A stretch of 11,191 nucleotides of DNA from RACS-047 sp031553855 (GCA_031553855.1 JAVBKW010000049.1:1-11191); one strand, 5' to 3'; shown: positions 1 to 5,215, numbered from the stretch's first letter. Numbers and translations: made by a program. Notes: a model not told the origin generated them from the sequence alone.

Positions 1-2
1 AT

Positions 3-275
3 CTAATTACCAATAACATACAGCATCCAGGAGATGATTGGAATTGGAGCGAAAATATTAGAGAAATAAAGAATATAGAAAAAATAATTGTTAATAAAGA
101 AATGAAGGAACGTATTGTTGAAAAAAAATTTATATTTAAAAATTTTTTAGTTATTGAATGTATTAACAATGATAAGAAATATATTTCAATTTCACTTTTT
201 ACAAAAAAGCAAATAAAAAAAATAATTAATATAATCAATGATATAAAATCTAAAATCGAAAAATCAATACAATAA
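3..275 (+). CDS. C-terminal fragment of an unknown lysine-rich protein
   Basis: The frame is open from the window edge to a TAA at 273-275, giving at least 90 residues; the start lies outside the window. The visible part is rich in Lys, Ile, Asn and Glu, has a DDWNW stretch near its beginning, and ends in a basic, probably helical tail. No signal peptide or membrane segment is visible and I do not recognise a family. It lies just upstream of Rhs remnants on the same strand. Small orphan or immunity-type proteins are common around Rhs loci, so an immunity role is possible, but nothing in the sequence shows it. The low GC matches accessory DNA. Confidence 0.5.
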   Translation, partial: LITNNIQHPGDDWNWSENIREIKNIEKIIVNKEMKERIVEKKFIFKNFLVIECINNDKKYISISLFTKKQIKKIINIINDIKSKIEKSIQ

Positions 276-368
276 TTAAAAAGAAATGAATGGCTGTCGA
301 TATGTCCCAAAACAAAAGTGAAACGGCTCGACTCTAAATCCATAATCCCAAAAAACAGTCTAAAATCG

Positions 369-400
369 ACAAGCGGCGGAGCAATCTGCCGCTTGTTTTT
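369..400 (+). terminator. Rho-independent terminator
   Basis: A perfect 9-bp stem (ACAAGCGGC at 369-377 with GCCGCTTGT at 388-396) and a 10-nt loop run into five T (396-400). It would end transcription coming from the upstream fragment. It sits directly before, and partly inside, the frame of the Rhs remnant, which supports that remnant being dead. Confidence 0.75.
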
Positions 401-852
401 ACGGTGCCGTTAAGCCGCTGACGGCAGATTATACGTACGCGCCAACAACGGGACTGTTGCAGCTGGAGACTCATAAGCTGAATTACGCTCCGATATATGC
501 GGCCCGCTACGAGTACGACAACGACCGGAACATAACGGCAACCGGAAAACAATGAAAGAGTATGCGTACACGCCGTCGTTAAACGCGGTAAGCGGTGCGC
601 CGAGGTTCATAACAAAGTACAGCTATCATAGCCAAACGGCAAACTCGTTTGAATATCTGAATGAGCTGTATCTAGGCGAAGAGGTTATCTGCACGGGGGA
701 ATACAAAGGAAAGCCTACGGATATGCTTGCGAAAATAACTACGACCGACGGGGCTACGGGAGCGGTGATAAAAGAGGAAACGATAGGCAATTACGACAAA
801 TTAGGAAACCCTCGCAGCTACCGCGGAAAAAATCTTGAATCGTCTCGCGGGA
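400..852 (+). pseudogene. Rhs/YD-repeat protein remnant, 5' part, interrupted by an IS
   Basis: Two adjacent frames carry Rhs-type sequence. The first (about 400-555) includes YEYDNDRNITATGKQ and stops at a TGA at 553-555. The second starts at an ATG overlapping that stop (552) and includes YDKLGNPRSYRGKNLESSRG, which resembles the conserved region just before the Rhs core junction (YDxLGNPxSYxGxxLxWxxGR). Rhs proteins are large secreted or surface toxin carriers built from YD repeats; only a sliver remains. The frame break at 552-555, the missing start, the terminator just upstream and the insertion at 853 all mark it as inactive. The frame resumes across the IS at 1727. The Rhs assignment is firm; the original gene's toxin is unknown. 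Confidence 0.75.
844..852. repeat. Left target-site duplication of the IS1-family element
   Basis: CTCGCGGGA at 844-852 recurs at 1727-1735 on the far side of the IS. IS1-family elements typically make 8-9 bp duplications. Confidence 0.8.
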
Positions 853-855
853 GGT

Positions 856-874
856 GTGGACAAAATAGCGGATT
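856..874. repeat. Terminal inverted repeat of IS1-family element (3' side of transposase)
   Basis: GTGGACAAAATAGCGGATT matches the reverse complement of 1704-1722 at 16 of 19 positions. It overlaps the InsB stop codon. Confidence 0.8.
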
Positions 875-1451
875 ACAAATAATCAAGGATAGAGAAAGGC
901 GGTTCACGAAATTTGTGCAACCGAGAATTTGGGAAATGGTCTCTGTGTTGAACGGGTTTTCGGTATTTTAGTTTTGCTTCGCCGTATTTATTATAAGCGT
1001 TTATAAACACAGAAAGTACCGCTTGAAGTGTTTCAAGTTTTCTATAAAAGCAACGGCTTCGGCGAGCCAGTCCGGATATATAATGACGAAGATCTGCGTT
1101 TATACTTTCTACATTATGAGTATCGCTTTTATCCCAATCATTATATACATGTTTGCCCGGATAAATCACGCTAAGATAGCCGTTATAACCGTCCGTACAA
1201 TATCTTTGCGCATCAGGTACGCTATCCACCATACTCTGTATTCGCCATGATTTTTTTTCTTTTTCCACAGCGAAAGCTACGATTTGCCGAGGCTCTCGGC
1301 TTACCATTGTCATTATATATGTATTTTCGCGAGTTTCGGTATATTCTTTGTGCTCAGGGAACCACCAAAGCTCATCAAGCTCAAAAGTTCCGAAATCCGT
1401 TTTAGGACTTATCCACATCCCCGCCATTTTTTTTAATCCAATGAAACACAT
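873..1451 (-). CDS. IS1-family transposase, catalytic part (InsB-like)
   Basis: This 192-residue frame is the catalytic domain of an IS1-type DDE transposase, which cuts and joins the element's ends. Visible motifs are FELDELWWF (first Asp near residue 26), CTDGYNGYL (second Asp near 88), and SDTHNVESINADLRHY (Glu near 115), followed by a basic stretch (GLARRSRCFYRKL) typical of the IS1 C-terminus. The ATG at 1451 has no clear ribosome binding site and lies inside insA, so translation probably depends on joining to the upstream frame at the A8 run. The relative shift is +1 from insA, whereas classical IS1 uses -1. The last residues run into the terminal repeat. Confidence 0.85.
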   Translation of the reverse strand: MCFIGLKKMAGMWISPKTDFGTFELDELWWFPEHKEYTETRENTYIMTMVSREPRQIVAFAVEKEKKSWRIQSMVDSVPDAQRYCTDGYNGYLSVIYPGKHVYNDWDKSDTHNVESINADLRHYISGLARRSRCFYRKLETLQAVLSVFINAYNKYGEAKLKYRKPVQHRDHFPNSRLHKFREPPFSILDYL

Positions 1452-1686
1452 TGGCTTTGCTCATACCCAGCACTTTTCCGACGCCTCGTCCGCTTACCCC
1501 GGAATAATATATCTTTAGCGCATTTTGCCGAACCTCTTCGGAATATCCCAGGCTCTGCGGTTCCGGAGTGTATTTCTTCCCGCATATCATACATTTATAC
1601 CGCTGCGTTCCGCTCCGGTTCTTCCCTTGCTTATGCTGTTTTTCTTCATGCCCACAACTCGGACATTTATTTTTCGCTTGTTCCAT
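1402..1686 (-). CDS. IS1-family InsA-like DNA-binding protein
   Basis: 94 residues. An N-terminal zinc-finger-like module has CPSC (residues 8-11) and CMIC (32-35), followed by a helix-turn-helix region (about 50-90, with VRQNALKIYYSGVSGRGVGK and MSKANVFHWIKK). In IS1, InsA binds the terminal repeats and acts as a repressor alone, or forms the N-terminus of the InsAB transposase. The frame ends shortly after the A8 run, with the catalytic frame overlapping by 50 bases. The start at 1686 lies about 20 bases inside the right terminal repeat, as expected for an IS. Confidence 0.85.
   Translation of the reverse strand: MEQAKNKCPSCGHEEKQHKQGKNRSGTQRYKCMICGKKYTPEPQSLGYSEEVRQNALKIYYSGVSGRGVGKVLGMSKANVFHWIKKNGGDVDKS
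1427..1434 (-). other. A8 run joining the two IS1 transposase frames
   Basis: On the coding (minus) strand, eight A follow ATT within the insA/insB overlap. Dropping one A gives a continuous protein reading HWIKKMAGMWISPKTDFG. The run could allow transcriptional slippage, or it could be a one-base inactivating insertion. Confidence 0.5.
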
Positions 1687-1703
1687 ATTCTTATTATATC
1701 ATC

Positions 1704-1722
1704 AATCCGTCACTTTGTCCAC
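1704..1722. repeat. Terminal inverted repeat of IS1-family element (5' side of transposase)
   Basis: It reads GTGGACAAAGTGACGGATT on the minus strand and pairs with 856-874. Confidence 0.8.
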
Positions 1723-1726
1723 TCCG

Positions 1727-1735
1727 CTCGCGGGA
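1727..1735. repeat. Right target-site duplication of the IS1-family element
   Basis: CTCGCGGGA is identical to 844-852. Confidence 0.8.
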
Positions 1736-1848
1736 AAAACCTTGCAAAATTCGGTGATGTAAGCTATACTTATCTTAGTAGCGTAAATGGTATTAAATGG
1801 ATGGGATTTGATGAGAAATCGGACGAATGTGGCGAAAATTATAACTAA
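1727..1848 (+). pseudogene. Rhs remnant, 3' part, beyond the IS
   Basis: Joining 851 to 1735 (one duplication kept) continues the Rhs frame without a break: SRGKNLAKFGDVSYTY, the form expected after the conserved GR motif (xxGRxLxxfGxxxYtY). The frame then leaves the Rhs pattern (NGIKWMGFDEKSDECGENYN) and stops at TAA 1846-1848, far short of the usual core end and toxin tip. It is therefore a degraded tail, not a complete toxin. Confidence 0.7.
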
Positions 1849-1901
1849 TTTTTTGAATTTATTCAATGAAAAAAAAGATGTAAAAAATTAAGCAATAGAA
1901 T

Positions 1902-2006
1902 AAACATTGACATCTAAACAAACAACACACGGCGGTTAACGGTAAAAAGGCAAACGTATTAGCGCCTCTTGCCGTACCGCCGTGTGTTTGTTTTTTGTCA
2001 ATGTTT
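1902..2006. repeat. Long imperfect inverted repeat, terminator-like
   Basis: Outer arms AAACATTGACA (1902-1912) and TGTCAATGTTT (1996-2006) are perfectly complementary. Inside, ACACACGGCGGT pairs with ACCGCCGTGTGT, and a third inner stem begins ACGG and ends CCGT. T-rich tracts follow the main stem (1990-1996 and 2004-2010). It could be a strong terminator for the Rhs region, a small palindromic mobile element (MITE), or a structured RNA. Its position between dead Rhs DNA and the hairpin-array promoter fits an insulating terminator or an element end. Confidence 0.7.
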
Positions 2007-2020
2007 TTTTATATTATTGA

Positions 2021-2060
2021 AATATTTGACTTGTTCGAAATGTGAAACAAATATTCACAT
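2021..2060. promoter_or_regulatory. Palindromic sites upstream of the array promoter
   Basis: AATATTTG (2021-2028) pairs with CAAATATT (2048-2055), and TGTGAA (2041-2046) pairs with TTCACA (2054-2059). They lie 40-80 bases upstream of the -35 box and could be regulator sites. AT-rich sequence gives such palindromes by chance, so this is weak. Confidence 0.25.
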
Positions 2061-2101
2061 AAAATTCACTAAATTATCATCATAAAATTCAAGTGATTTT
2101 A

Positions 2102-2130
2102 TTGACAAGCACTGGAATAATTTGTATAAT
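2102..2130 (+). promoter_or_regulatory. Perfect consensus promoter of the hairpin-array RNA
   Basis: TTGACA (2102-2107), a 17-bp spacer and TATAAT (2125-2130) match the housekeeping sigma consensus exactly. The expected start is near A2137. No credible coding frame follows for 500 bases; the hairpin array begins about 70 bases downstream, which suggests a highly expressed non-coding RNA. Confidence 0.8.
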
Positions 2131-2208
2131 GTGAAAACATTTCAATACAATAATAGGTTTATTTCAGTTATTGCATTGAAGCGGGCGATCGTATAGATCG
2201 TGATTATG

Positions 2209-2594
2209 GTTTTATTAAAATTATCGAACAGATATATTTAGTAAAACAAATGTTGGAGTTCATTTCTTTCTGTATTTTCGAACAGAAATGTCGTGGAGCA
2301 AGTGAACGATGGCAGTCGAATAAATTGAATCGAACAGGTTTATTTAGTCGGCAGGTTGCTCGTTAAGGAAATTGGAATTTCGAACAGAATTTTAATTGTC
2401 GGGGCAAATGGCTGTTATAAAAATTATCGAACAGATGAAATTATGATAGTTGTTTTTGCATTAAAGACTTAGTATTTTGAACAGAAATATGAGATTTAAT
2501 ATTGCAAGTTTTGTTGCTAGAAGAAAAAAAGAAAGACTTTTGGACAAAAGAGTTTTTCGGGTGTTTAACGTTTCGAAAAGTAAGTTTAAAACAC
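2209..2594 (+). repeat. Left half of the GAACA hairpin array (hairpins 1-8)
   Basis: Loop start positions are 2226, 2280, 2332, 2382, 2429, 2479 (all GAACA), 2542 (GGACA) and 2575 (GAAAA), spaced 47-63 nt except the last (33). Hairpin spans: 2209-2247 (long, two small bulges), 2272-2291 (weak), 2321-2346, 2370-2397 (11 bp with one bulge), 2412-2449, 2456-2507 (outer stem TTGCATTAAA with TTTAAT-TGCAA), 2531-2558 (GAAAGACTTTT with AAA, one bulged G, AGTTTTTC) and 2561-2594 (outer GTGTTT with AAACAC). Most loops are closed by C-G. GAGCAA (2296-2301) and TTGCTC (2356-2361) could also pair around hairpin 3, so higher-order folding is likely. Confidence 0.75.
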
Positions 2595-2596
2595 TA
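2595..2596. repeat. TA target duplication, left side of IS630-family element
   Basis: The junction reads CTAG, the known preferred target of IS630; TA recurs at 3821-3822. The insertion lies immediately after hairpin 8. Confidence 0.7.
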
Positions 2597-2668
2597 GTAT
2601 ATTGTCAAATCATTTAATTTACTAAATATAATAAATATGCTATACTGAAGAAAACGGAGGTATAGTGT

Positions 2669-3121
2669 ATGAGAAAGGTAGAAAACCACATAAAACTTAG
2701 TCAGGAAGAGAGAGCCAAATTGGTAGCGGTAATTCATGGCGGCAAAGCGAGCGAAATACTACATGCAAATATTTTGCTGATGTGTGACGAGAACGCAAAA
2801 ATGTTCACGCCCAAGCAAATAGCTGAAGCTTTGAATACAACGAAACAGACCATAAACAAGGTAAAGCAACGTTATTTTGAGGTTGGAATAGACAAATGTC
2901 TTATAAGAAAGAATGCAGGGCGTGCCCCAATACCGCCAAAAATAACCGGGGATGTGGAAGCAAAAATAATTGCTTTAGCTTGCAGTCAGGCGCCGAAAGG
3001 GAGTGCAAGGTGGACGCTTAGATTGTTGGCGGATAAGTCGGTTGAGCTAAAAATAATAGACTCAATATCTTACGAAAGCGTTGGGACGCTTTTAAAAAAA
3101 CACAACTTAAGCCTCATTTAA
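2669..3121 (+). CDS. IS630-family transposase, N-terminal DNA-binding part
   Basis: 150 residues. The start at ATG 2669 is preceded by GGAGG about seven bases upstream. Residues 1-40 resemble the IS630 N-terminus, with a helix-turn-helix at about 46-75 (TPKQIAEALNTTKQTINKVK) and a linker with GRAPIP at 84-89 leading to a second winged-helix-like region (KGSARWTLRLLADKSVE). The frame ends at TAA 3119-3121 soon after a run of seven A. The DDE domain continues in the -1 frame, so this product alone would bind DNA but not cut it. Confidence 0.85.
   Translation: MRKVENHIKLSQEERAKLVAVIHGGKASEILHANILLMCDENAKMFTPKQIAEALNTTKQTINKVKQRYFEVGIDKCLIRKNAGRAPIPPKITGDVEAKIIALACSQAPKGSARWTLRLLADKSVELKIIDSISYESVGTLLKKHNLSLI
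3094..3100 (+). other. A7 slippery run, candidate -1 frameshift site in the IS630 transposase
   Basis: In zero frame the run reads TTA AAA AAA CAC. A -1 slip gives LLKKTQLKPHLNEYYCIP, which is the sequence expected at this place in IS630 transposases, so the join point is well defined. Programmed frameshifting and a one-base mutation both fit. Confidence 0.5.
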
Positions 3122-3171
3122 ATGAATATTATTGTATACCTGCGGAGAAAAATGGCGAATTCGTAGCAAGG

Positions 3172-3789
3172 ATGGAAGATATATTAGATACTTACTGTTT
3201 GCCATATGATGAAAATATACCGCTAATATGCATGGACGAAAAGCCGTATCAATTATTGGACGAAAAACTCAAGCCTATATCCATGAAGCCGGGCAAAACA
3301 AAAAAGACAGATTATGAATATGTGAGAAACGGTACTTGTAGCATATTTGTTTTTACGGAGCCTCTTGCAGACTGGCGCAATACGTCCGTACGGGAGCAAC
3401 GCACAAAAAAAGATTGGGCGGAAGAAGTATATGAATTACTTACCGTGCACTACCCCGATAAAACTAAAATCCGGCTTGTCTTAGATAATCTGAATACGCA
3501 CACGTTAGGTTCATTATATGAAACCTATCCGCCGGAAACGGCAAGAGCGTTAACAAAACGGTTAGAAATACACTACACACCTAAACACGGCAGCTGGCTT
3601 AATATTGCCGAAATTGAATTGTCCGTAATGGAACGACAGTGCCTTAAGCGTCGCATACCCAATATTGGGAATTTGCGTGCGGAGCTTGCGGCTTGGCATA
3701 ATGAACGAAACAAAAACCAGAAAAGTGTTGATTGGCAGTTTACCACCGCCAATGCAAGAATAAAGCTAAAACGCCTCTATCCTATGTAG
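3172..3789 (+). CDS. IS630-family transposase, catalytic DDE part
   Basis: 205 residues from the first ATG, but the frame is open and clearly homologous upstream to about 3100, so the true product is probably a fusion of about 373 residues from 2669. The catalytic triad is visible: ICMDEKP (Asp 22), LVLDNLNTH (Asp 105) and HGSWLNIAEIELS (Glu 147). It cuts and joins DNA at TA targets. The C-terminal part (NERNKNQKSVDWQFTTANAR) is typical of the family. All catalytic residues are present; the only doubt about activity is the -1 join at the A7 run. Confidence 0.85.
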   Translation: MEDILDTYCLPYDENIPLICMDEKPYQLLDEKLKPISMKPGKTKKTDYEYVRNGTCSIFVFTEPLADWRNTSVREQRTKKDWAEEVYELLTVHYPDKTKIRLVLDNLNTHTLGSLYETYPPETARALTKRLEIHYTPKHGSWLNIAEIELSVMERQCLKRRIPNIGNLRAELAAWHNERNKNQKSVDWQFTTANARIKLKRLYPM

Positions 3790-3820
3790 TATAGGTCAAT
3801 AAAATAATTTGACAAACTAC

Positions 3821-3822
3821 TA
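3821..3822. repeat. TA target duplication, right side of IS630-family element
   Basis: Second copy of the TA at 2595-2596, again within CTAG. Confidence 0.7.
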
Positions 3823-3840
3823 GTTAGTAGCTAAAGAAAA

Positions 3841-4135
3841 GAATAATTTTTGAACAAAAAGTTGTTTATTGGTAAGACATCTCGAACAGAGAGTCATTTA
3901 ACACAAGCTATCATTAAAGAAAACTTCTGAACAAGAGGTTTTACGGAGTTAAAAATACTTTCGAACAGAGAGTATTCAATTTAGGACTTCAATTAGCTTT
4001 TTGAACAGAAAGGCGATTGAAGTATTTATGCGTATCAATTTTCTAAAGTAAAATTTTTACGCTTTTTGAACAACAATATATTTTATATCGGTAACCTTTG
4101 AACAAAAGAATTACCAGCTTTCAGAACATGAAATT
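3841..4135 (+). repeat. Right half of the GAACA hairpin array (hairpins 9-16)
   Basis: GAACA starts at 3852, 3884, 3929, 3963, 4003, 4068, 4100 and 4124. Hairpin spans: 3841-3867 (11 bp including wobbles), 3876-3895 (one bulged A), 3920-3942 (AAAACTTCT with AGAGGTTTT), 3954-3976 (AATACTTTC with GAGAGTATT), 3986-4023 (ACTTCAAT with ATTGAAGT outside GCTTTTT with GAAAGGC), 4090-4115 (GGTAA with TTACC outside CTTT with AAAG) and 4119-4133 (TTTCA with TGAAA). The copy at 4068 has no good stem. A hairpin without the motif (GCGTA 4030-4034 with TACGC 4058-4062) precedes it. Spacing is tighter than in the left half (24-65 nt). Confidence 0.8.
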
Positions 4136-4304
4136 TTATGAAAATAATATCTGTTGTTGAAAACAAACAAGGCGAAATGCCTTTGAAATATGTGTTTTGC
4201 TTTGCAACCAAAAGGGAAACAAACTATGCCACAAAACCGTAAAAAAGTAGGTAAAAAGTAGGCAGGATAAGGGACTGCCATAAGTTTCAGTCCGGAGGGT
4301 AAGC
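4136..4304 (+). other. 3' tail domain of the hairpin RNA
   Basis: No convincing gene. Two hairpins are visible: AAGGC (4169-4173) with GCCTT (4179-4183) around GAAAT, and GGCAG (4261-4265) with CTGCC (4275-4279). A short direct repeat, AAAAAGTAGG, occurs at 4243-4251 (in near form) and 4254-4262. An ATG frame at 4138-4242 encodes 34 residues but has no ribosome binding site. Confidence 0.45.
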
Positions 4305-4327
4305 AATCAGGAAACCTGATTCTTTTT
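4305..4327 (+). terminator. Intrinsic terminator closing the hairpin RNA
   Basis: AATCAGG (4305-4311) and CCTGATT (4315-4321) form a 7-bp stem with an AAA loop, followed by C and five T. It lies 75 bases upstream of the next promoter, separating the RNA from the tnpV operon. Confidence 0.75.
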
Positions 4328-4402
4328 ATGACCACAAATAAAACTAATAATATGAGATAAAGGTTAGCCCATTTCAGGCGTTTTAGGCAAGAAAAATAGT
4401 AC

Positions 4403-4432
4403 TTGACAAAACTCGTAGTAATACGATATACT
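4403..4432 (+). promoter_or_regulatory. Promoter of the tnpV-recombinase block
   Basis: TTGACA (4403-4408), an 18-bp spacer and TATACT (4427-4432), about 35 bases before the tnpV start. It is close to consensus, so constant expression would be high unless repressed. Confidence 0.75.
4413..4426. promoter_or_regulatory. Possible operator in the promoter spacer
   Basis: TCGTA and TACGA form a 14-bp palindrome around GTAA, lying exactly between the -35 and -10 boxes. A bound protein would block polymerase. The nearby ribbon-helix-helix protein is a candidate binder, by position only. Confidence 0.4.
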
Positions 4433-4467
4433 AAAATCAAAGGTAATATAATGAGGAGGAAATCATT

Positions 4468-4833
4468 ATGAAAAGAGTTGAGATTTTAGTAAAAGTGGAA
4501 ATTGGTGAAGGACTGACTGTCAAGGAAATATTAGCATATAGAAAGCTTGAACCGTTGAAAACTCAAATTTACGGCAAGTATGGGTCGTTAGCAAAAATTT
4601 ATCTTGAGGAACACAATCCTGCAAAGCTGTGGACATTGGCGGGGGACTTGCCTGAATACTTGCACGGTATAGATAGTCAGGCTGATGAACTCTATGAAAC
4701 AATGTACACCAAACTTTCCGCTGATGAGTGTTTCAAGAAATCCGGAGATTTTATATCTAATCTGCAAAAAGAAACTGAGATCCAAAATTTGATTGAAACT
4801 GAAATTCTGACCGAACTGATTTATGTGGATTAA
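4468..4833 (+). CDS. TnpV-like transposon-encoded protein
   Basis: 121 residues. The start has a strong AGGAGG site about nine bases upstream and a consensus promoter before it. The middle and C-terminus follow the TnpV pattern: YLEEHNPAKLWTLAGDLPEYL corresponds to the conserved YLKEHxxxxYxxLLxxGxLxxYL region, IDSQADELYETM to IDxQAxEMxxxL, and ILTELIYVD to the terminal xxELIY. TnpV proteins are common small accessory proteins of Clostridia mobile elements with TnpX-type recombinases; their biochemical role is not established. It is the first gene of the block, with another small gene 12 bases downstream. The N-terminal 40 residues are less typical (VEIGEGLTVKEILAYRKLEP). Confidence 0.7.
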   Translation: MKRVEILVKVEIGEGLTVKEILAYRKLEPLKTQIYGKYGSLAKIYLEEHNPAKLWTLAGDLPEYLHGIDSQADELYETMYTKLSADECFKKSGDFISNLQKETEIQNLIETEILTELIYVD

Positions 4834-4845
4834 AGAGGTGGGATT

Positions 4846-4965
4846 ATGAGAGTTTTAAGATTTACAGGAAAAATATTTAAGTTTCTGTTTGTAGGATTAT
4901 TATTAACCGGACATTTTATTATGAATTGTATAGGTGTGCTTGTGTGCGCCATAACGGATAATTAA
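4846..4965 (+). CDS. Small single-pass membrane peptide
   Basis: 39 residues from ATG 4846, with GAGGTGGG immediately upstream. A basic N-terminus (MRVLRFTGKIFK) precedes a long hydrophobic stretch (residues 13-35, FLFVGLLLTGHFIMNCIGVL and on), consistent with one membrane segment. Tight spacing to tnpV (12 bases) and to the next gene (13 bases) suggests cotranscription. I do not recognise a family. Short hydrophobic peptides are common in Clostridia integrative elements, but a function cannot be assigned. Confidence 0.55.
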   Translation: MRVLRFTGKIFKFLFVGLLLTGHFIMNCIGVLVCAITDN

Positions 4966-4978
4966 GGAGATTGATATT

Positions 4979-5215
4979 ATGAATAATAAAAAAGAATCTA
5001 CTCCTATGCGTGAGATACGCCGCCGTTATGAGGAAATGCACAAAGAAAAAAGAAAAGAAACGAGCACCCAATTTTCAACTTTTATTCCGCGGAAAGATTT
5101 TGAGGAAATCAATTTATTCCTTAAAGAGCACGGTATAACAAAGGTTCAGCTTATTTCTGCGGGATATACTGCTTTAAAAGGAATAATTGAAGTCCGGAGA
5201 GTGGGAAGTCAGTAA
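4979..5215 (+). CDS. Probable ribbon-helix-helix DNA-binding protein
   Basis: 78 residues, with an AAGGAGA site upstream of ATG 4979. A charged N-terminal arm (residues 1-28, rich in Arg, Lys and Glu) precedes a short strand-like segment (STQFSTFIP, 29-37) and two helices (KDFEEINLFLKEHG, 39-52, and KVQLISAGYTALKGII, 55-70). This order fits an Arc/MetJ-type ribbon-helix-helix fold, in which the strand inserts in the DNA groove. Such small regulators often control excision or mobilisation genes. It lies inside the block between tnpV and the recombinase, and a palindrome sits in the block's promoter (4413-4426), so autoregulation is plausible but not shown. Confidence 0.55.
   Translation: MNNKKESTPMREIRRRYEEMHKEKRKETSTQFSTFIPRKDFEEINLFLKEHGITKVQLISAGYTALKGIIEVRRVGSQ

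Larger units (their letters stand above)
853..1726 (-). mobile_element. IS1-family insertion sequence
   Basis: About 874 bp, bounded by a 9-bp direct repeat and carrying imperfect terminal inverted repeats (856-874 and 1704-1722). It holds two overlapping frames in the InsA/InsB arrangement on the minus strand. The outer bases next to the repeats (GG at 853-854, matching GG on the other end) set the ends to within a base or two. It lies inside an Rhs reading frame. Whether it is still active depends on whether the two frames can be joined (see 1427-1434). Confidence 0.85.
2597..3820 (+). mobile_element. IS630-family insertion sequence
   Basis: 1224 bp between TA dinucleotides in a CTAG context. 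The ends are imperfect inverted repeats: GTATATTGTCAAATCATTTA on the left, and GTAGTTTGTCAAATTATTTT reading inward from the right. It carries a two-frame IS630 transposase on the same strand as the hairpin RNA. A possible internal promoter is TTGTCA (2602-2607), 19 bp, TATAAT (2627-2632). The host sequence on both sides is the same kind of hairpin array, so the insertion split one array. Confidence 0.85.
2137..4327 (+). ncRNA. Large structured RNA built of GAACA-pentaloop hairpins, interrupted by an IS630-family element
   Basis: Bounded by a perfect consensus promoter and an intrinsic terminator (4305-4327). Removing the IS630-family insertion leaves about 965 nt. The leader folds into TTTCAAT (2140-2146) with ATTGAAG (2175-2181) and GCGATC/GATCGT around a GTATA loop (2185-2201). 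Then come 15 hairpins, 13 with the loop GAACA, one GGACA and one GAAAA. The stems share almost no sequence, yet each is self-complementary, so structure and loop are what is kept. GAACA occurs 14 times on this strand in about 770 nt of array, and its complement does not appear in the array. A role as a multi-site decoy for a loop-binding protein is inferred from design only. I do not recognise an Rfam family; OLE, GOLLD, ROOL, HEARO and T-large would need to be excluded by search. Confidence 0.6.

Noticed and set aside
1023..1250. Plus-strand ORFs within the IS1 element and within dinB
   Set aside because: They are reverse-frame shadows of clearly recognised genes, without start signals or family features.
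2226..4128. GAACA copies as LexA (SOS) boxes, given dinB and uvrB nearby
   Set aside because: A Gram-positive SOS box needs GAAC followed four bases later by GTTC. The array copies have no GTTC partner, lie far from dinB and uvrB, and are all in one orientation inside variable stems.
2209..4135. CRISPR array
   Set aside because: There is no repeat of 25-40 bases; only the five-base loop recurs, the stems change, and no cas genes are present.
4138..4242. A 34-residue ORF starting MKIISVVENKQGEMPLKYVF
   Set aside because: It has no ribosome binding site, overlaps the structured tail (AAGGC/GCCTT hairpin), and has no recognisable family. It may be a remnant.
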